Assembly: GCF_019649055.1 (NCBI RefSeq)
Contig: NW_026570376.1
Location: forward strand, 1-64,000
Length of the DNA: 64,000 nt
Origin: Paramacrobiotus metropolitanus
Taxonomy: Eukaryota; Tardigrada; Eutardigrada; Parachela; Macrobiotidae
Direction of reading: 5' to 3'
This document shows positions 1 through 12,010 of the stretch, piece by piece. The position numbers and the translations under genes are program-made. Position 1 is the stretch's first letter; the number at the start of each line of letters is the position of its first letter. A model generated the notes under the pieces. That model was not told the DNA's origin. It did no database searches and saw nothing but the letters and a program-made list of their open reading frames with translations.

Positions 1-405
1 GTATCGAAAACGTCTGACACCATACAACCCCTTTTCTTTTTACTTATTGCACGACACTTTATACTTTCTAGAATGTACTCTATTATTGTGTGGTGTCTTT
101 GGTTTTTCTACACGGATGCGCCTATGCCCTATATACAAAGTGTTTATGCTGTGAGTGGCAGTACTTTGGGCATTCTCAGTTGTGTTGTTCTCTCATTCTG
201 AGTTTGACAGTGATCGGAGTTTGGTATTTCTGTAAATTTATCGTCGGAAATGCAGTGGTCAGATTCTCGCTTCGTGTAGATTGTAGCTTAAGCATGTTAT
301 TTAGCTATGCCACAATGAAATAACCAGCTCATTCTTTGTCGTTGAGTCAGGTTGGTAGAACTGATATTAGTGACATCATATTACGAAATTAACTCTCCGT
401 CACCA
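1..405 (+). repeat. Diverged solo LTR of the gypsy family found at 48645
   Basis: This stretch aligns along most of its length with the 5' LTR at 48645-49001. Shared stretches include ATCGTCGGAA, AGATTCTCGCTTCG, GGCTATGCCACA-like and TCGTTGAGTCAGG, and the TATA-type CCTATATA region. No primer-binding site follows the shared CTCTCCGTC, and no gag sequence adjoins it, so it reads as a solo LTR or fragment. Divergence from the 48645 copy is substantial, so I infer an old insertion. The open frame at 90-323 inside it is not a gene. Confidence 0.7.
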
Positions 406-458
406 GTAAAAATTCTTTCATGCGGAGTAAGCAGCGAGTAGCTGCTTCTCAGAGGTGG

Positions 459-545
459 CTGTGGACTACTGTTCACCACCACCGTCAAAAACTGCTATAG
501 ACATATTTAAATTTTTTGATTTGCGCAGATCTAAGCGGCGATATA
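459..545 (+). promoter_or_regulatory. Conserved upstream block of unit 1
   Basis: The block holds ACTGTTCACCACCACCGT, an AT-rich spacer and GCGCAGATCTAAGCGGCGAT. The same layout recurs upstream of units 2, 3 and 9 (3095, 6321, 22768). A second shared motif, GTCAGCACAATCTTTC, lies near 637. It is the best candidate for promoter or 5' UTR sequence of this gene class. The role is inferred from conservation and position only. The rest of 406-979 shows nothing else. Confidence 0.5.
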
Positions 546-979
546 TATTTGCAACCGGTGGGTAATAACGATATCTACCGTAGTTTGTCACCTACGCTAA
601 TCTTGCCAGGCGTCACGCAGCTAAACACAGCTCACTAGTCAGCACAATCTTTCGATATGACTGCAACATTCTAAAAGTAGAAACAGAAAGCTATAAGTAT
701 GGGAAATGTTTGCGAAGGAATACTATGGCCGGCTATCTCAGCCAATGTTGTTGGTTTGCTGTTGCTGGCTATTTCTGTAAGACCGCAGCTTTCGATCATT
801 GCAGTTCTCACAAGTTTTTATTTCATAATTACAACACGGATACGGGATACATAGATAGTGAGAACCGTTTATTACAACACTACAACAGCAAAATTTTATT
901 TAACGCTGCCGCTGCTTGCGTTGTGATTCTTGCCTCGATTTTCCTAAAATTCTCTCAAAATCTGAGTCGTTCTCCAGCC

Positions 980-1987
980 ATGCCGGTAACGAAAGTGACT
1001 AGGGATGACTCCGCGATTCCAAACTTGCGGAATCCGGTGTATCTTATCCGCTCTCGGTCATGTGGTGATTTATCCACTGTTGATCCAGCCTTTGACGATG
1101 TGATGAAAAGAGTTGTGGAAAAGAACTCGTGTGTCCAGCGTTTTAAGCCCCTTATTCGACAGCTGGCACTGCTCTCTTTTGCCCGCAACCTGCTTTTATG
1201 TACAGCCCTTGCCGTCCAATCTGTGCGAGCTGGAGCTGGCAGCAGTATACAAAGTTAAGCAATAGCTAAAGTAATTATACTGGGTGATATTCAGTGTGTT
1301 GCTTATTTATTGAGTAATTCTACAGCTCTTCTTTTTTAGTCAGACAGACGTCCATTCCTCTTGGAGCATCTGCCCATTATTCAAGGAGTAGCTCTGGGCT
1401 TCTCCCTATGCGATTTATTCCATATTTTGGTGTCGTGGTACTGTGTGCGGAAGATGTGCGGATCGTGGTTTCTGTCGGCAGGGAATCGGTGGGAAGACTG
1501 GCGGATTTCCGTCGGGTGCTTTGAAAGTGACCTCCTAAAAGAGCATCTGGATCGGCATTTCGACTTCACCATCCTGGCGACCGTCGGCATGCTGCTCGTC
1601 GTGGGAATTGTTGAGCTGTTCTATCCTCGATTTTTCTTAGCTCTCTGGCTGCATTTTCCCCACATGTTCTGGCATTATTCTACCCTGGATACGGATGGAT
1701 GCCACTTGTTATTGGCTACCGTCCCCTCGATCGGTTTAGCGGTAGTTGGCTTGATTATCGCTCGCCAATATCGCCCGATGATTCTGCAGTTTCGACAGAT
1801 TGTCCGGGCCGAAGCGGCTGGGTGTGCGTGTGATCAGTCGAACCTGATTGGACGGTTAGTCAGGAATTCGCCGGTGCTTTTCTACATAGTGCGCCACATT
1901 GTGCGTGACCGGCCTTTTTGGTCAGTCATCTGGATGTTATTTTTGATTTTCTGTGGCGAAAAAGAACCTTCTGTGATGAAGACTTAA
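980..1987 (+). CDS. Unit 1: two-exon multi-pass membrane protein, probably decayed at the exon 1 end
   Basis: Exon 1 starts at the family ATG at 980 (MPVTKVTRDDSAIPN...) and carries the family core in the form RSRSCGDLSTVDPAFDD, then a hydrophobic segment LALLSFARNLLLCTALAV. The Q/N/E-rich tail that ends exon 1 in other copies is missing. The possible donors near 1245 and 1254 do not give the phase-0 junction used elsewhere, and an in-frame TAA follows at 1256. Exon 2 runs from 1340, after CTTTTTTAG, to the TAA at 1987 and is fully open. It holds RPFLLEHL, RKMCGSWFLSA, YPRFFLALW and TVPSIGLAVVGL, and ends with the type I tail FWSVIWMLFLIFCGE. Function is unknown; several membrane spans are visible. 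Confidence 0.65.
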
Positions 1988-3094
1988 GCACTAGGGTAAT
2001 TCTTTTAAATATTCCGATGCGCTACGATTTTTACCTGCGATTCTACTGGCTGCTTTGCGTTGCAATATTTTTGATATTTTTTGATTTCTTTGAAAGGTAA
2101 ACGATTTCTATATACTGCTAACTTCGTATATAATGTTTTGCTTGGTTTCTGATCTTTCGTGTCTAGGCTTTCCCAAGCGGAAACTTGCGGCATTTGTTGG
2201 TCCGAATAAATAGATTCTGCTAAAAACAAATCATCAGTTTTGGGTTGTCTGTCTTATACTCTGTGCAACGGTATACTTTAACAGGTTTCTCAAGCTCACT
2301 TTACGATTAGAAAAGATTGACTAGTGACAGATACTGAAAATGTATTTTCGTGCTTGCAAGTTTGTAGTTGACACTGAAAGGAATTTTTGTATCCGAAAGA
2401 CTCGTGAGCTGCTAAAAGGAGTTTGTAGAATATTAACCGGCTGTATTTATTACACACACTTATGAAAAGTTGCGTTCGAAAACATACAGTATTACAGATA
2501 GATTTAAGCACAAAAGCAGACACCCCCAACATGGTGCTTCGCTTCTCAAGTTCTCATTGGCAGTCAGCCATCAATAACGCAAAAACACCTTGTCGTATTA
2601 GCAGAGAATTACTGGTAGAGGAATAAGACCGGCATCAGTGAACTGGAAAACAGACGCGAACGTGGAGCTAATTTTTAGGCTAACAAGTACGTATGACATA
2701 GGCCACAGCTAAAAAAAGATTTAACCAAACTAGAAACCTCGTTATTTTGCGATCATTGACCTTTATTCGGCATCTCATAGGTACTGGCGGATCTTCGGAA
2801 CCGCGAAAGCAGATTCTTCTGCGCTGTGATCACGTACACCTTCGTTTTCACAGAGCGTGAATGAATTATTCACAAAATATCTGTACATATTAAAATAAGT
2901 ACAGTAGTCTGCAAAGAGTGCGTCGGAAGTTTCTCCCAATATCTGAGCAGGCCTGTAAGTAAAGTTAGTAAAAGCGCAACCGCCGCGCCAGACAATGAAG
3001 TCGATCTAATGCGCATACTCTTTATTTTTGGAAACCTGTAAGTGCCGGCTGGCGCTGCTATCAATAAGTATTCTCTCGCGTTATTTCTTGGAGG
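1988..3094. other. Intergenic, no gene recognised
   Basis: AATAAA at about 2203 is a candidate polyadenylation signal for unit 1. The segment 2845-2960 resembles 14505-14580 (gtgaatgaattattcac..., gtagtctgcaaagagtgcgtcgg), an old intergenic duplication. No convincing ORF. Confidence 0.5.
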
Positions 3095-3190
3095 CGGTTG
3101 TGGACCACTGTTCACCACCACCGTGGAAAACTACTTTAGCCATTAAAAAGTTTTTGATTGAGCGCTGATCCTAAGCGGCGATAAGTACTT
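3095..3190 (+). promoter_or_regulatory. Conserved upstream block of unit 2
   Basis: GGACCACTGTTCACCACCAC, an AT-rich spacer and TCCTAAGCGGCGATAAGTA match the blocks upstream of units 1, 3 and 9. GTCAGCACAATATTTCAATAAC near 3307 is shared with units 1, 14 and 16. Promoter or 5' UTR role is inferred. Confidence 0.5.
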
Positions 3191-3666
3191 GCAAGTTGCA
3201 ACCGGTGATGGTAATAAAGATGTCATTTACCCGGAGTTGTTTGTCACCAACGCTAATCTTGTGAGGCGTCACGCAAACACGCTAAACACTTGGCCACAAC
3301 ACACGAGTCAGCACAATATTTCAATAACGACTGCCATACTTGAAGTATTCCGGAAGTACAAAGCATCTAAGTATGGAAACTGTTTTAGAAGGAATAGCAT
3401 GGTCACTAATCACTATGCAAACTGGCAAAGCCGACGTACATGTTGATCTGCCGTTGGTAGTTTCTGTACCGTGGTGCATAGTTGTTCCATCATTGAGACT
3501 TTTACATGCTTTTATTTCATACGTACAACGCGGATCACTGCATATTAATTACTGCATAGTTTACTACAATAAAATCTCTTTTAACACTGCCGCTCCTTCC
3601 ATTGTAATCCTTGCTCTGTGTGTTGTGAAATATTGTCCAAATACGAGTACAGATAGTTCTTCAGCC

Positions 3667-4876
3667 ATGCCGGCAGCGCAAGTGACCAAGGATGACTCCA
3701 TGATCCGAAATGTTCCGGACACGGTACATTTTATCCGTTCTAGGTCGTTTGGTATTTGTCGACGTTTGATCCAGCCTTTGACGATGTGATGAGAAGAGCT
3801 CTGGAGCAGAACTCGTATGTCAAGCGTTTCAAGCCCCGTATTCGTCAGCTCGCAGTGCTATCGTTCGCTCGCAACCTGCTTTTATGTACAGCCCTTGCGG
3901 CCCAAATTATGCGAGCTCTACCTGGCGACAAACGTGAAAACCACGAACGTGAAAACCGGGAGAAGGTACCCTTCACTTTTCAAAAATTAATTAAAGATAC
4001 TCTCCAGTGGGTACAGTACGGCTGCATGACCACATGCATCTTCTGTTAAGTTTTGTACCGTGAATTTAAACATGTACTACGTACTTTCGCAACCAACATT
4101 TTTTACGCGTGACAATTTGAGCAGTTAACCGACAGTACAACATTACTCAATACAAAATAATATTTTGTGTAAGCGGTGACACTACAGTTTAAGTTAAAAC
4201 GGCGATGATTTATAGGTTGTAAAACGACTCTTTTTCAGTCAGATACACGTCCGTTCCTTTTGGAGCATCTTTCTGCCCTTCAAGGAGCAACTATCGCTTT
4301 CTCTCTTATCGATTTAATCAATGCTTTGATGATGTGGTACTGTGTCAGACAGATGCGCGGAAAGTGGTTCCTGTTGGCCGCCAGTGCACGGAAAGACACG
4401 CGGATGTCCATCGGCAGCTATTACAGCGATCTCTTGAAAGGCCACATGGATCAGCATTTCGCCTTTACCGTCCTGGCTGCGGCCGGCATGCTGTTTATCG
4501 TGGGGATTATCGAGTTCTTCTATCCTCGATTTCTCTTGGCTCTCTGGCACATGTTCTGTTTAAACTGTGGTATTATTCTACTGTTGATACGGCGGGAAAC
4601 GAATTGTTATTGGCTATCCTCCTGACTATTGGTTTAGCAGTGGTCGGCTTGATTGTCGCTCATCAGTGTCGCCCACTGATTTTGCGGTTTCGGCAGACTT
4701 TCGGGGCCGACGTGGATACCGGTGTGTTTGATAATTTGTTGAGCATAATAAGGTTGCTTTTCTACATCGCGCGCGACTTTGTGAATGACTATCGTTCATT
4801 TTGGTCGGTCATGTGGATGTTGTCTTTGATCTTCCGCGGCGACGAAGAGTATTCTGTACTGATGGCTAAACGTTAG
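3667..4876 (+). pseudogene. Unit 2: broken copy of the membrane protein family
   Basis: Exon 1 is 3667-3965, starting MPAAQVTKDDSMIRN. A 1-nt loss inside the core (about 3750, RSRSFG then shifted) moves the frame; the remainder STFDPAFDDVMRRALEQ...ENREK is read in the next frame. The donor is AAG|GTACCC. Exon 2 starts at 4239 after TTTTTCAG and reads SDTRPFLLEHL to ALW, then shifts near 4550. The rest, TVDTAGNELLLAIL...FWSVMWMLSLIFRG, is in another frame and ends at the TAG at 4876 with a type I tail. The two indels argue for a pseudogene, unless they are assembly errors. Confidence 0.8.
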
Positions 4877-5624
4877 CCTCGATGTTCCGATGTTCAGCGA
4901 TTCTTTTCATTGATCCTGTCGGTTGGCGCTTTACGACTGTTCTGCAAGCTGGTTCTCAAGTTTTGTCGTTGCAATTTCTGTAATAATAACAAGGTGACTT
5001 GGTATGATTCTCTGTAATATACATAAAATGAAATATGTCGGATTACTGTATTCTGAACGGTTTACTTCTGATGCACCGGTCTTTCCCAAAAACGTGCAAA
5101 AAAGTCCTTGTGCGATATACATGTACGTATATAGGGTTGCTGCTGAAATTCCATTACTGTACTTTAGTATCTGCGCTTACACGTACATAGATAGTGGACA
5201 CTGAAATGGGCAAAAATAAAAATTTAAAAAAATCATAAAATCTACTCTAGGTGTTCAGTACAAGTTCCTAGGTAAAATAAAAATCAACAGTTTCGATCGG
5301 TATAAATGATGACTCTTTTAGAAATGACTCTTTTTGCAGTCTTGCTAAATATGTTCCTCAAAGTCACATAAGAGCAGACTGCAGACTAAACTTTGACAGA
5401 CGTGGAAAATGCATTTATCGTGTCTAAAGTTTGTTTAATGTTTAATGTTCTTTAACGTCCGCACACAATCTGGGTCAAAACCCAATTCGAGGCAGCAGAC
5501 TCGTCATAAGCAGACAGAAGTAAAGCACAAATAGCCACAACAGAAAGAACAGGAAAAGAAAAGTTCACTTCTACATTTGGATTAAAGACACATGGTCAGC
5601 ATGGTAAAACTTTTTTAGTGATGG
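4877..5624. other. 3' flank of unit 2 and intergenic DNA
   Basis: The first 80 bases (gcgattcttttca...ttacgactgttctgcaagct) are a 3' flank motif also seen after units 3, 9 and 14, so the 3' UTR is probably conserved within the type I class. The remainder shows nothing recognisable. Confidence 0.4.
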
Positions 5625-5995
5625 TACGCACTTCCAGTCGACATCATTTAAAGCTGTCGCAAATCTACCGAGGCTTTGATAAGCTTCAGCTGGAATCCGC
5701 AGATCGTTCCAAATCCTTGCCATCCGATATGTGAATGATCTGTCCGAGGGTGGCAGTTTGTGACCGCAAAATGTTAGATCCAGTGGCTATAATCCGGCAG
5801 GGTGTTTAGCCATCCTCCTTTGGTGACGCGTTCCACCTGCAACACCAGAACGCACAGCAGTATCTTTACAAAACAATTTGTGGCCATAAGGAATTAGGTT
5901 GTAGACAAACTTATAGGTCAGCCGTAGGCTACGCTTCAGATTCCGCCGTACAATCGGTTCCCATGATAGTTCTTTCAGTCTGTCAATGTAGTGGT
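5625..5995 (-). mobile_element. LINE 3' end, reverse strand, truncated
   Basis: On the minus strand the DNA reads YIDRLKELSWEPIVRRN and YKFVYNLIPYG. After a gap with breaks it reads FTYRMARIWNDLRIPAEAYQ and LGRFATALNDVDWK. This is the conserved C-terminal layout of non-LTR retrotransposon ORF2 proteins (CR1/jockey-type): RL..L.W..+RR, then F..R...WN.LP, then S...FK..L. Only the end of ORF2 remains and it has internal breaks. The exact clade is not determined. Confidence 0.65.
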
Positions 5996-6320
5996 TGCTG
6001 CCTGTGATCGATAGTTTGAAGACTCGTGAGCTGCTAATTGCGAAAGCGAATCAATAACATGTTACTGTAAGTCGTAACGGACTTACCGTCCAGTTGTATT
6101 TATTATAGGTAGACAGCTATGAAAAGTTGTAAAAGTTTGTGTAATAATATGCTATATTTGCTGAATAATACGATAATGAACACGATAATTTGATAAACAT
6201 TGCTGTTGTTTTTCCGTGCCTATCGGCTGTGGGTGCCGGTTGGCGTAGCTACTTGTAAGAATTTTTTCGCATGTACATTGTAAACAACCAGCAAGGCACT
6301 TTCTGTTCTTATGACGAGGT

Positions 6321-6420
6321 GTTCGTGGACGACTGTTCCCACCACCGTGGAAAACAGGCTTTATGCTTTATAAGGCACTAAAAAAATTTTGATTCGCGCA
6401 GACCTAAACGGCGATAATTA
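6321..6420 (+). promoter_or_regulatory. Conserved upstream block of unit 3
   Basis: CGTGGACGACTGTTCCCACC, an AT-rich spacer with CTTTATAAGG, and TTCGCGCAGACCTAAACGG. It matches the block upstream of unit 9 almost base for base. Candidate core promoter and 5' UTR; inferred. Confidence 0.5.
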
Positions 6421-6605
6421 AGTAAGTACATACCGGCCACCGCCCGTTTCGACAGCTACTTGTCTAGTTTTCACTTTCGACTGTCGGAAACTTTAGTGAA
6501 CTGTTCTCGATTTCACATAAGAATCGAGTATACCGTGTTGCATAGTCGTGACATTGTCATTCTTGAACTCTGAAATTCTCTCAAAATCAGAGTAGTTCTT
6601 CAGCT

Positions 6606-7947
6606 ATGGCAATAGCGAAAGGGACCAAGGATGACTGTGCGATCCGGAATGTGTCGAATCCGTTGCATTTTGTCCGCTCGCTCCTGTGGTGATTTGTCGA
6701 CATTTGATCCTGCCTTTGACGATGTGATGAGAAGAGGTCTCGAGAAGAACTCGTATGCCAAGCGTTTCAAGCCCTTATTCGACAGCTGGCACTGCTCTCT
6801 TTTGCCCGCAACCTGCTCCTATGTACAGCTGTTGCCGTCCAGTTTAGGGGACTGATGGGAGTGCGAACTGGCGATGAGCGTGAAAACCAGGAACCTGACA
6901 ACCAGCTCCAGAAGAAGGTACTCTTGTAGTTTCATAAGTGAAGGATATTCTGGGTGGCATAATACAGCTTTCTGTCTTGTGCATTTAATTATTTAAAAAA
7001 ATGTTATTCCTGTTATACGTTCAAATTTGGGCAAGAGCCGTCAGAACAACAGTGCGTGGTGTACCCTGCGGTAGCTGCGCATCCGTACTAGAGTAACTGC
7101 ATCGTTTAGTAAAAACCAAAAAACAGCGCTGATTCAGTTATAGAATTTCTGTCTGTTTTCAGTCGGACGGACTTCTGTCCCCCTTGGCGTATGTGCTTTT
7201 TGTTCAGGGAGCAACTCTTGCCTGCTCCCTCATCGATTTATTCTACGCATTCTTGCTGTGGAACGGTGTACGGAAGATGCGCGGACCGTCGTTCCTGTCG
7301 GCAGCCAACCTGCGGGACATCACGCGGATTTCCATCGGCTGCTATGAAAGTGATGTGCTGAAAAGTACCTGGAGGAGCATGTCGCCTACACCGTACAAAC
7401 CACAGCCGGCCTGCTGCTTGTCGTGGGGATTATCCAGTTCCACTATCCCAAGTTTTTCTGGTATCTCTGGCTCTATGTTGTCTACATCTTCTGGAATCAC
7501 TCTACCTTGGATACGGCGGGACAGGCATTGTTATTGGCTACCCTCCCGTGTATCGGTTTAGCGGTGGTCAGCTTGAATATCGCTCGCAAATGCCGTCCCT
7601 TGATTCTGCAGTTTCGCCAAATCATCTGGAAGGAGATGCTCGTCGATGTTGCCTTTGATGTGTGGGACGGCTCGAACCTGATTGGATGGTTATACAGAAA
7701 TTGGCCTGTGATTCGCTACCGAGTGCGCCACATTGTGCGTGACCGTCGTTCATTTTGGTCGGTTATGTGGATGTTGTCTTTGGTCTTCGGCGGCGACAAG
7801 AAATCGTCGGTAATAATGACCAAAACTAGCCTCAAGTGTCCCCGATGTGCAACGATTCTTTTCGATCCGGTCGGTCCGCGCGTTACGACAGTTCTTCAAG
7901 CTGATTTTACAGTATATTCGATGTGCAATTTCCTAATAATACAGTAA
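6606..7947 (+). pseudogene. Unit 3: broken copy of the membrane protein family
   Basis: Exon 1 is 6606-6917 (donor AAG|GTACTC). It starts MAIAKGTKDDCAIRN, shifts within the RSRSCGD core (about 6680) and again at the C-run after FKP (about 6772). Exon 2 starts at 7163 after GTTTTCAG and reads RKMRGPSFLSA to ESDVLK, then loses one base near 7362. The rest (VVGIIQFHYPKFFWYLW, LDTAGQALLLATL, FWSVMWMLSLVFGGD) is in another frame. A further 1-nt change at the stop (ACCAAAACTAG for ACCAAACACTAG) extends the type I tail by about 40 residues to 7947. It is the paralogue of unit 9. Confidence 0.85.
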
Positions 7948-9550
7948 TTATAATTCTCTGTTGTGTACGTCAGGTGTGTTTCTCATCGGGAAAATCTGTC
8001 GATACTCCGTCTGTGACACTGTGGACAACATTGCCTGTATGCATTACTAACGGTAACACCTTCAGACGACATCTGAACGAACGCTTTCACTCTTTTATCC
8101 TTTTAAAAATTCTTTTCCGATTCACCGTTGGTTACATGCAGATTCTTCCTTCCTTCTGTTTCTTGCATATTAAAACCATTAATTCGTCTAAAGTACGAAA
8201 GCAAATACATTTGAAATTTTATTTTCTCCTTTTGCATTACCATTACGCGGAATGGAATCGCAAATCAAACCCAAACCGCGGAAATTGAGACTGACAAACC
8301 GTATTCTTACGTATTAAGTACAACGAAATTAGTACCCAGATTTTGCCGCCTGTGTGACGTGTCCAGTCATGCGCCGCAGTACGGTTAGCATTTGATAAGA
8401 GGAGACATGGTATGTAATGTTACCGGCAACGGGGCCATTAAGGAACGATGTAGAACCTCTTATATGACAGCTGGAATTTGGGGATACCCACCGTAATTTA
8501 TCGGAAGCTGCCCGCTCTGTTTCTTAACCGGAATGAACGAATTGGCCCTGCGATCTGGCGGCACGGCGTTCTGCTGTTTCTCGATTCTTGTATATGTGGT
8601 CCTGGTTCTTCCGTGTTAACCACTGAAAACGCTCGAATGTTCGTCCCGATGTGCTAGGATTCCATTCGCCTATTAAACTATTGAACAGTTTAATAGTCGC
8701 GAACAGTTACTGTTCGCGACTTTGCAACAGTTCTGCCAGCTCATTTCTTTTAATGTTTTATCGATTAATGTTAAGTGTTTAATAGTCTATCAAAAACTGC
8801 ATCGTGGACACTCGCTGGGCATTACACCTGGACACTGGCTAATTTGCACTTGGACACACGCGACATTTTCTTCCGAGCATTAGAATGCAGGTCGATAAAA
8901 CCTCCACAAAACGCTGGAAATTCATAGAAGCCACCCTTCCCGAAATAAAGACTTCATCGAAAACCTGTACGAGGAATAGTGACCTCGGTTCACTATTGGG
9001 CAAAATCGTGATGGAACCTTGGTAAATCACGTCCAGACAGCTAAGTTAAGTCAGCCCGTCTGGAGAATCCGTTTCACTGGACACGGTACTTTGTACTTAT
9101 ATACAGTAATTGTCAACTTTGTTTACTTGCGGTCTTGTGCAAACGTTTTCTGGCGCTGCACGAATGCTTCCACGCATTTAATCGCTTGAAAGTTAGAGTG
9201 AAGTGGGATGTAAAGTGGGATGAAGTCGCAAACCAAACCAAAACCGCAGACGTGCCTTGTTGCGGTAGTGCATACATGATACATGTGTATTGCTCACTTT
9301 AAGCATACTTATATTATGGTTTCATAATTTGCTACTGTGTCGTCGACGTCAAGCTCTCAACTCATATGCACTGCAGTACGGTAGCATTGGCTAATTTAAG
9401 AAGAGCATGTATGTGGTCGTTTCGCCGGTGTTATTGATTTTCTGTTGTAGGCAGTAAACTACCGTAAACCGTATCCGTATGTCATTTTGATTCTTGCTTT
9501 GGTGAGAACAGATTTCGTCGAAACCCCGATTAGTAAATCAGCCTTCATCC
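7948..9550. other. Intergenic part of the duplicated block, with a tail relic
   Basis: About 8540-8628 is an eroded exon 2 end of the type II class (gtatatgtggtcctggtt...gtgttaaccactga), matching relic unit 10 at 26190-26308. The 8840-9100 segment matches 26510-26770. No intact gene is visible. Confidence 0.5.
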
Positions 9551-10964
9551 ATGCCAGTAGCGTTAGAAACGAAGGATGACTCCTCGGTCCAAAATTTTCA
9601 GAAACCGCCGCATGTTATCCGCTCTAATTCCTATGGGGACTTATCGACGTTTGATCCTGCCTTTCACAGTACGATGAAACGAGCCCTCGAGAGGAACTCG
9701 TATGCCAAGCCTCTGAAGCCCTGATACGACAGCTGGTACTCTCTTCATTGCATAAGTTGTATGTGGAATGTTTGGCGATTGTTAAACGACTCAGTCGGAA
9801 TCAGTTGTTTGAGCTTTCTGCTGCCCGGAACCTGTTACTTACTGTACACAGCTGTTGCCGTCGACTTTATGCGACTAATGCGAGCTCGATCAGAATCTGG
9901 TGGCCAGCATGAAAACAGGGAACGTGAAAACCAGGTAAAAGTACGTTTCTGACGTTCCACAATTTAGCGATAGCCGATACCCACCGAAAACTAGTATGGC
10001 TGTACAACCCTAAAGTTACAACCATGGAGAATCATTGTGTACTGTGCGTATAATGGTATAAGTAAAAACTTTCTATGCGTATAAATTTGAGCAGTGGCGC
10101 CAGTATATATTTTTTACAAACGCGGTGGCTTTTCGGTTTATTTATGCATTCTTATATTATGAGTGCACATGGTCAGCATTTCTGGAAAGTAGATTGAGCT
10201 TGACTGCTTGAGAAGTTCTTAATCGGTTCAGTAAACACTCAGGGCAATCTCTTTAATTTTCTTGCTTATTTAAACGCCGACTTAATAATATGCGCCCGTC
10301 GCTTTTTAGCCACATACACGTCCATTCGTCCTGGAGCATCTCCCTGACGTTCAAGGAGCCGGTGTTGCATTCTCCTTCGGCGACTTAATTATGGCTGTAG
10401 TGCTGTGGTACGAAGTGCGGAAGATGCGTGGACAGTGGTTCCTGTCAGCATGGGATCTCGGCGAAGACTCACAGATTTCCGCGGGCTGCTGTGCAAGTGA
10501 CAATCTGAAAGCGGGTCTGGAACTGCACTGCTTCTTCGCCATACTGGCCACGACATGCATGGTGCTGGTAATGGCAATAATCAGATATTTTAACCGGGAT
10601 TTGTCTTGGCTCTCTGGCGACATGTCATCTATGTATTGTGGCATTACTGCACCGTGCATACGGCGGGATATGGCTTGCTTTTGGCGACTTTCCCATGTGT
10701 CGCTTTAGCTCTGCTCGGCTTGATTACCGCTTGGCGGTGTCGGCGAACGATCCTACCGTTTCGGCATATATTCTGGGACGGGGCACAGGATGAAAGCGGC
10801 TATGATCTGTCGAGCATGTCAGGCTGGTTAGACTGCATGTTCCATATGCTTTCGGATCGATTCTGCTTCGTATTAGTGGACCTTGTCGATTGGTCGGTCC
10901 TTTGGTGGGGTATGTGGTCCTGGTTCTGCTGCGTCGGAAAGAAGTCTTCTGTGTTAACGACTAG
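9551..10964 (+). pseudogene. Unit 4: broken copy, type II tail
   Basis: Exon 1 starts MPVALETKDDSSVQN at 9551 and keeps LSTFDPAF, but stops at 9723 because the C-run after LKP is one base short. About 60 extra bases sit before the hydrophobic segment AARNLLL. The donor is weak (AAA|GTACGT, exon end 9940). Exon 2 starts at 10310 after TTTTTAG: RPFVLEHLPDVQG, RKMRGQWFLSA, then a shift near 10600 before LWRHVIYVLWHYC, and a second near 10905. The type II frame would end at the TAG at 10964. At least three breaks. Confidence 0.8.
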
Positions 10965-12010
10965 CGGCCATAAAGTATAGGCGCTCAGTTTGTCCCGGTG
11001 TGTTAGGATTCCAGTTCACCGATGCGTTACTCCAAAACTTGACGAGAATTTAGCCTGTTTAATTTTTCCTGATTAATCGTTTGCTATTTTTCTGGTTAAA
11101 ATGATTATTTGTTAACGCATTATTAATTTTTTTGATTAATTAATTGCTATTCTTTCTATTAAAATATTATTTGTTTGATAATCTAACAAAGCTTACGTCT
11201 GATATTCAAGTTTTTTGAAAAAAAATAATGCACGGTGTGTTGCACAAGGCTTTCAAATAATCAATCATGTAATACTAACCAAAGTCACGCCGTTTTGACA
11301 CATATAGATGCGTACGGACACATCCGTTGATGGCGTCGACTGAAAACGTTGTGACCGCCATTGCTCTCCAGAGTACCTCTTCTACGCTAGTATCCTGTCG
11401 CGACAATATCCATATTTCCTCTGCGATCCTTTCCCTTCACCACGCCTTTGTCGAGCCGTAAACAGATTACTGTGCACTGGCGGTCAACGACGTCTTCGGG
11501 AAATTTGTAACAATTCAGACCATAATAGACCACTGTCACCACAGTCGCAAAGGAAACCGCATTGATGTGCCTCAGAACTAAGCGACGATGCCTGCGAGTT
11601 TTAGTCGGCGCCGGAGGTTGTATCAAAATGCATTTTAAATAAGTAGAAATACCATAGAGCCATTGTAAAATGTGTTAGATTTTGCTAATGTAAAATCACT
11701 AAAATGTATTCTCGCATGTGCTAATCGTGTTCTCTAATGAAAAGTACCGTATCTGTGCGTAGTAAATACCTAGATATGCATTGTAATATAATGCCTGCGC
11801 CCATCGCGTCATGCAAATGATGCAGTTAAATATGGTTGCATTTCAAAGAAATAGAGCATATACCATGATATAATCTCCGCCGGTGTTATTGATTTGCTGT
11901 TGGTTGTTAACTTGTTGTAGCGAGCGATGTTGGCACGGTATCTGTATCTGGTTCTCGTTGCGGTTGTCATAAAATTTCTCGATCCCAAATCGTAGTTCTT
12001 CATTCATTGC
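10965..12010. other. Intergenic
   Basis: The 3' flank motif TGTCCCGGTGTGTTAGGATT (10993-11012), shared with unit 5, opens the region. AT-rich stretches follow. From 11870 to 12010 a block upstream of exon 1 (ttattgatttgctgttggttgttaacttgtt...gttgtcataaaatttc) is shared with units 6, 7, 12, 14 and 16 and is probably promoter-proximal or 5' UTR DNA. Confidence 0.4.

Larger units (their letters stand above)
6206..9200. repeat. Segmental duplication, first copy (partner 22639-26875)
   Basis: Sequence from GTTTTTCCGTGCCTATC (about 6206) to the segment GCACGAATGCTTCCACGCAT (about 9180) matches 22639-26875 in order, including unit 3 versus unit 9 and the 8840-9100 segment versus 26510-26770. The second copy carries about 0.9 kb of extra DNA (about 24790-25690). 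Both copies are diverged by indels and substitutions. Confidence 0.75.

Noticed and set aside
710-979. Upstream in-frame extension of exon 1 in units 1, 6 and 7
   Set aside because: Hydrophobic and open in some units, but units 14 and 16 have in-frame stops right before the family ATG, so the shared start is the ATG.
955-1188. Antisense ORFs opposite exon 1 in about ten units (e.g. 955-1188, 23101-23337, 46047-46346)
   Set aside because: They mirror the conserved sense codons (S/R/L-rich), start at varying positions and have no splice context; openness follows from sense-strand codon bias.
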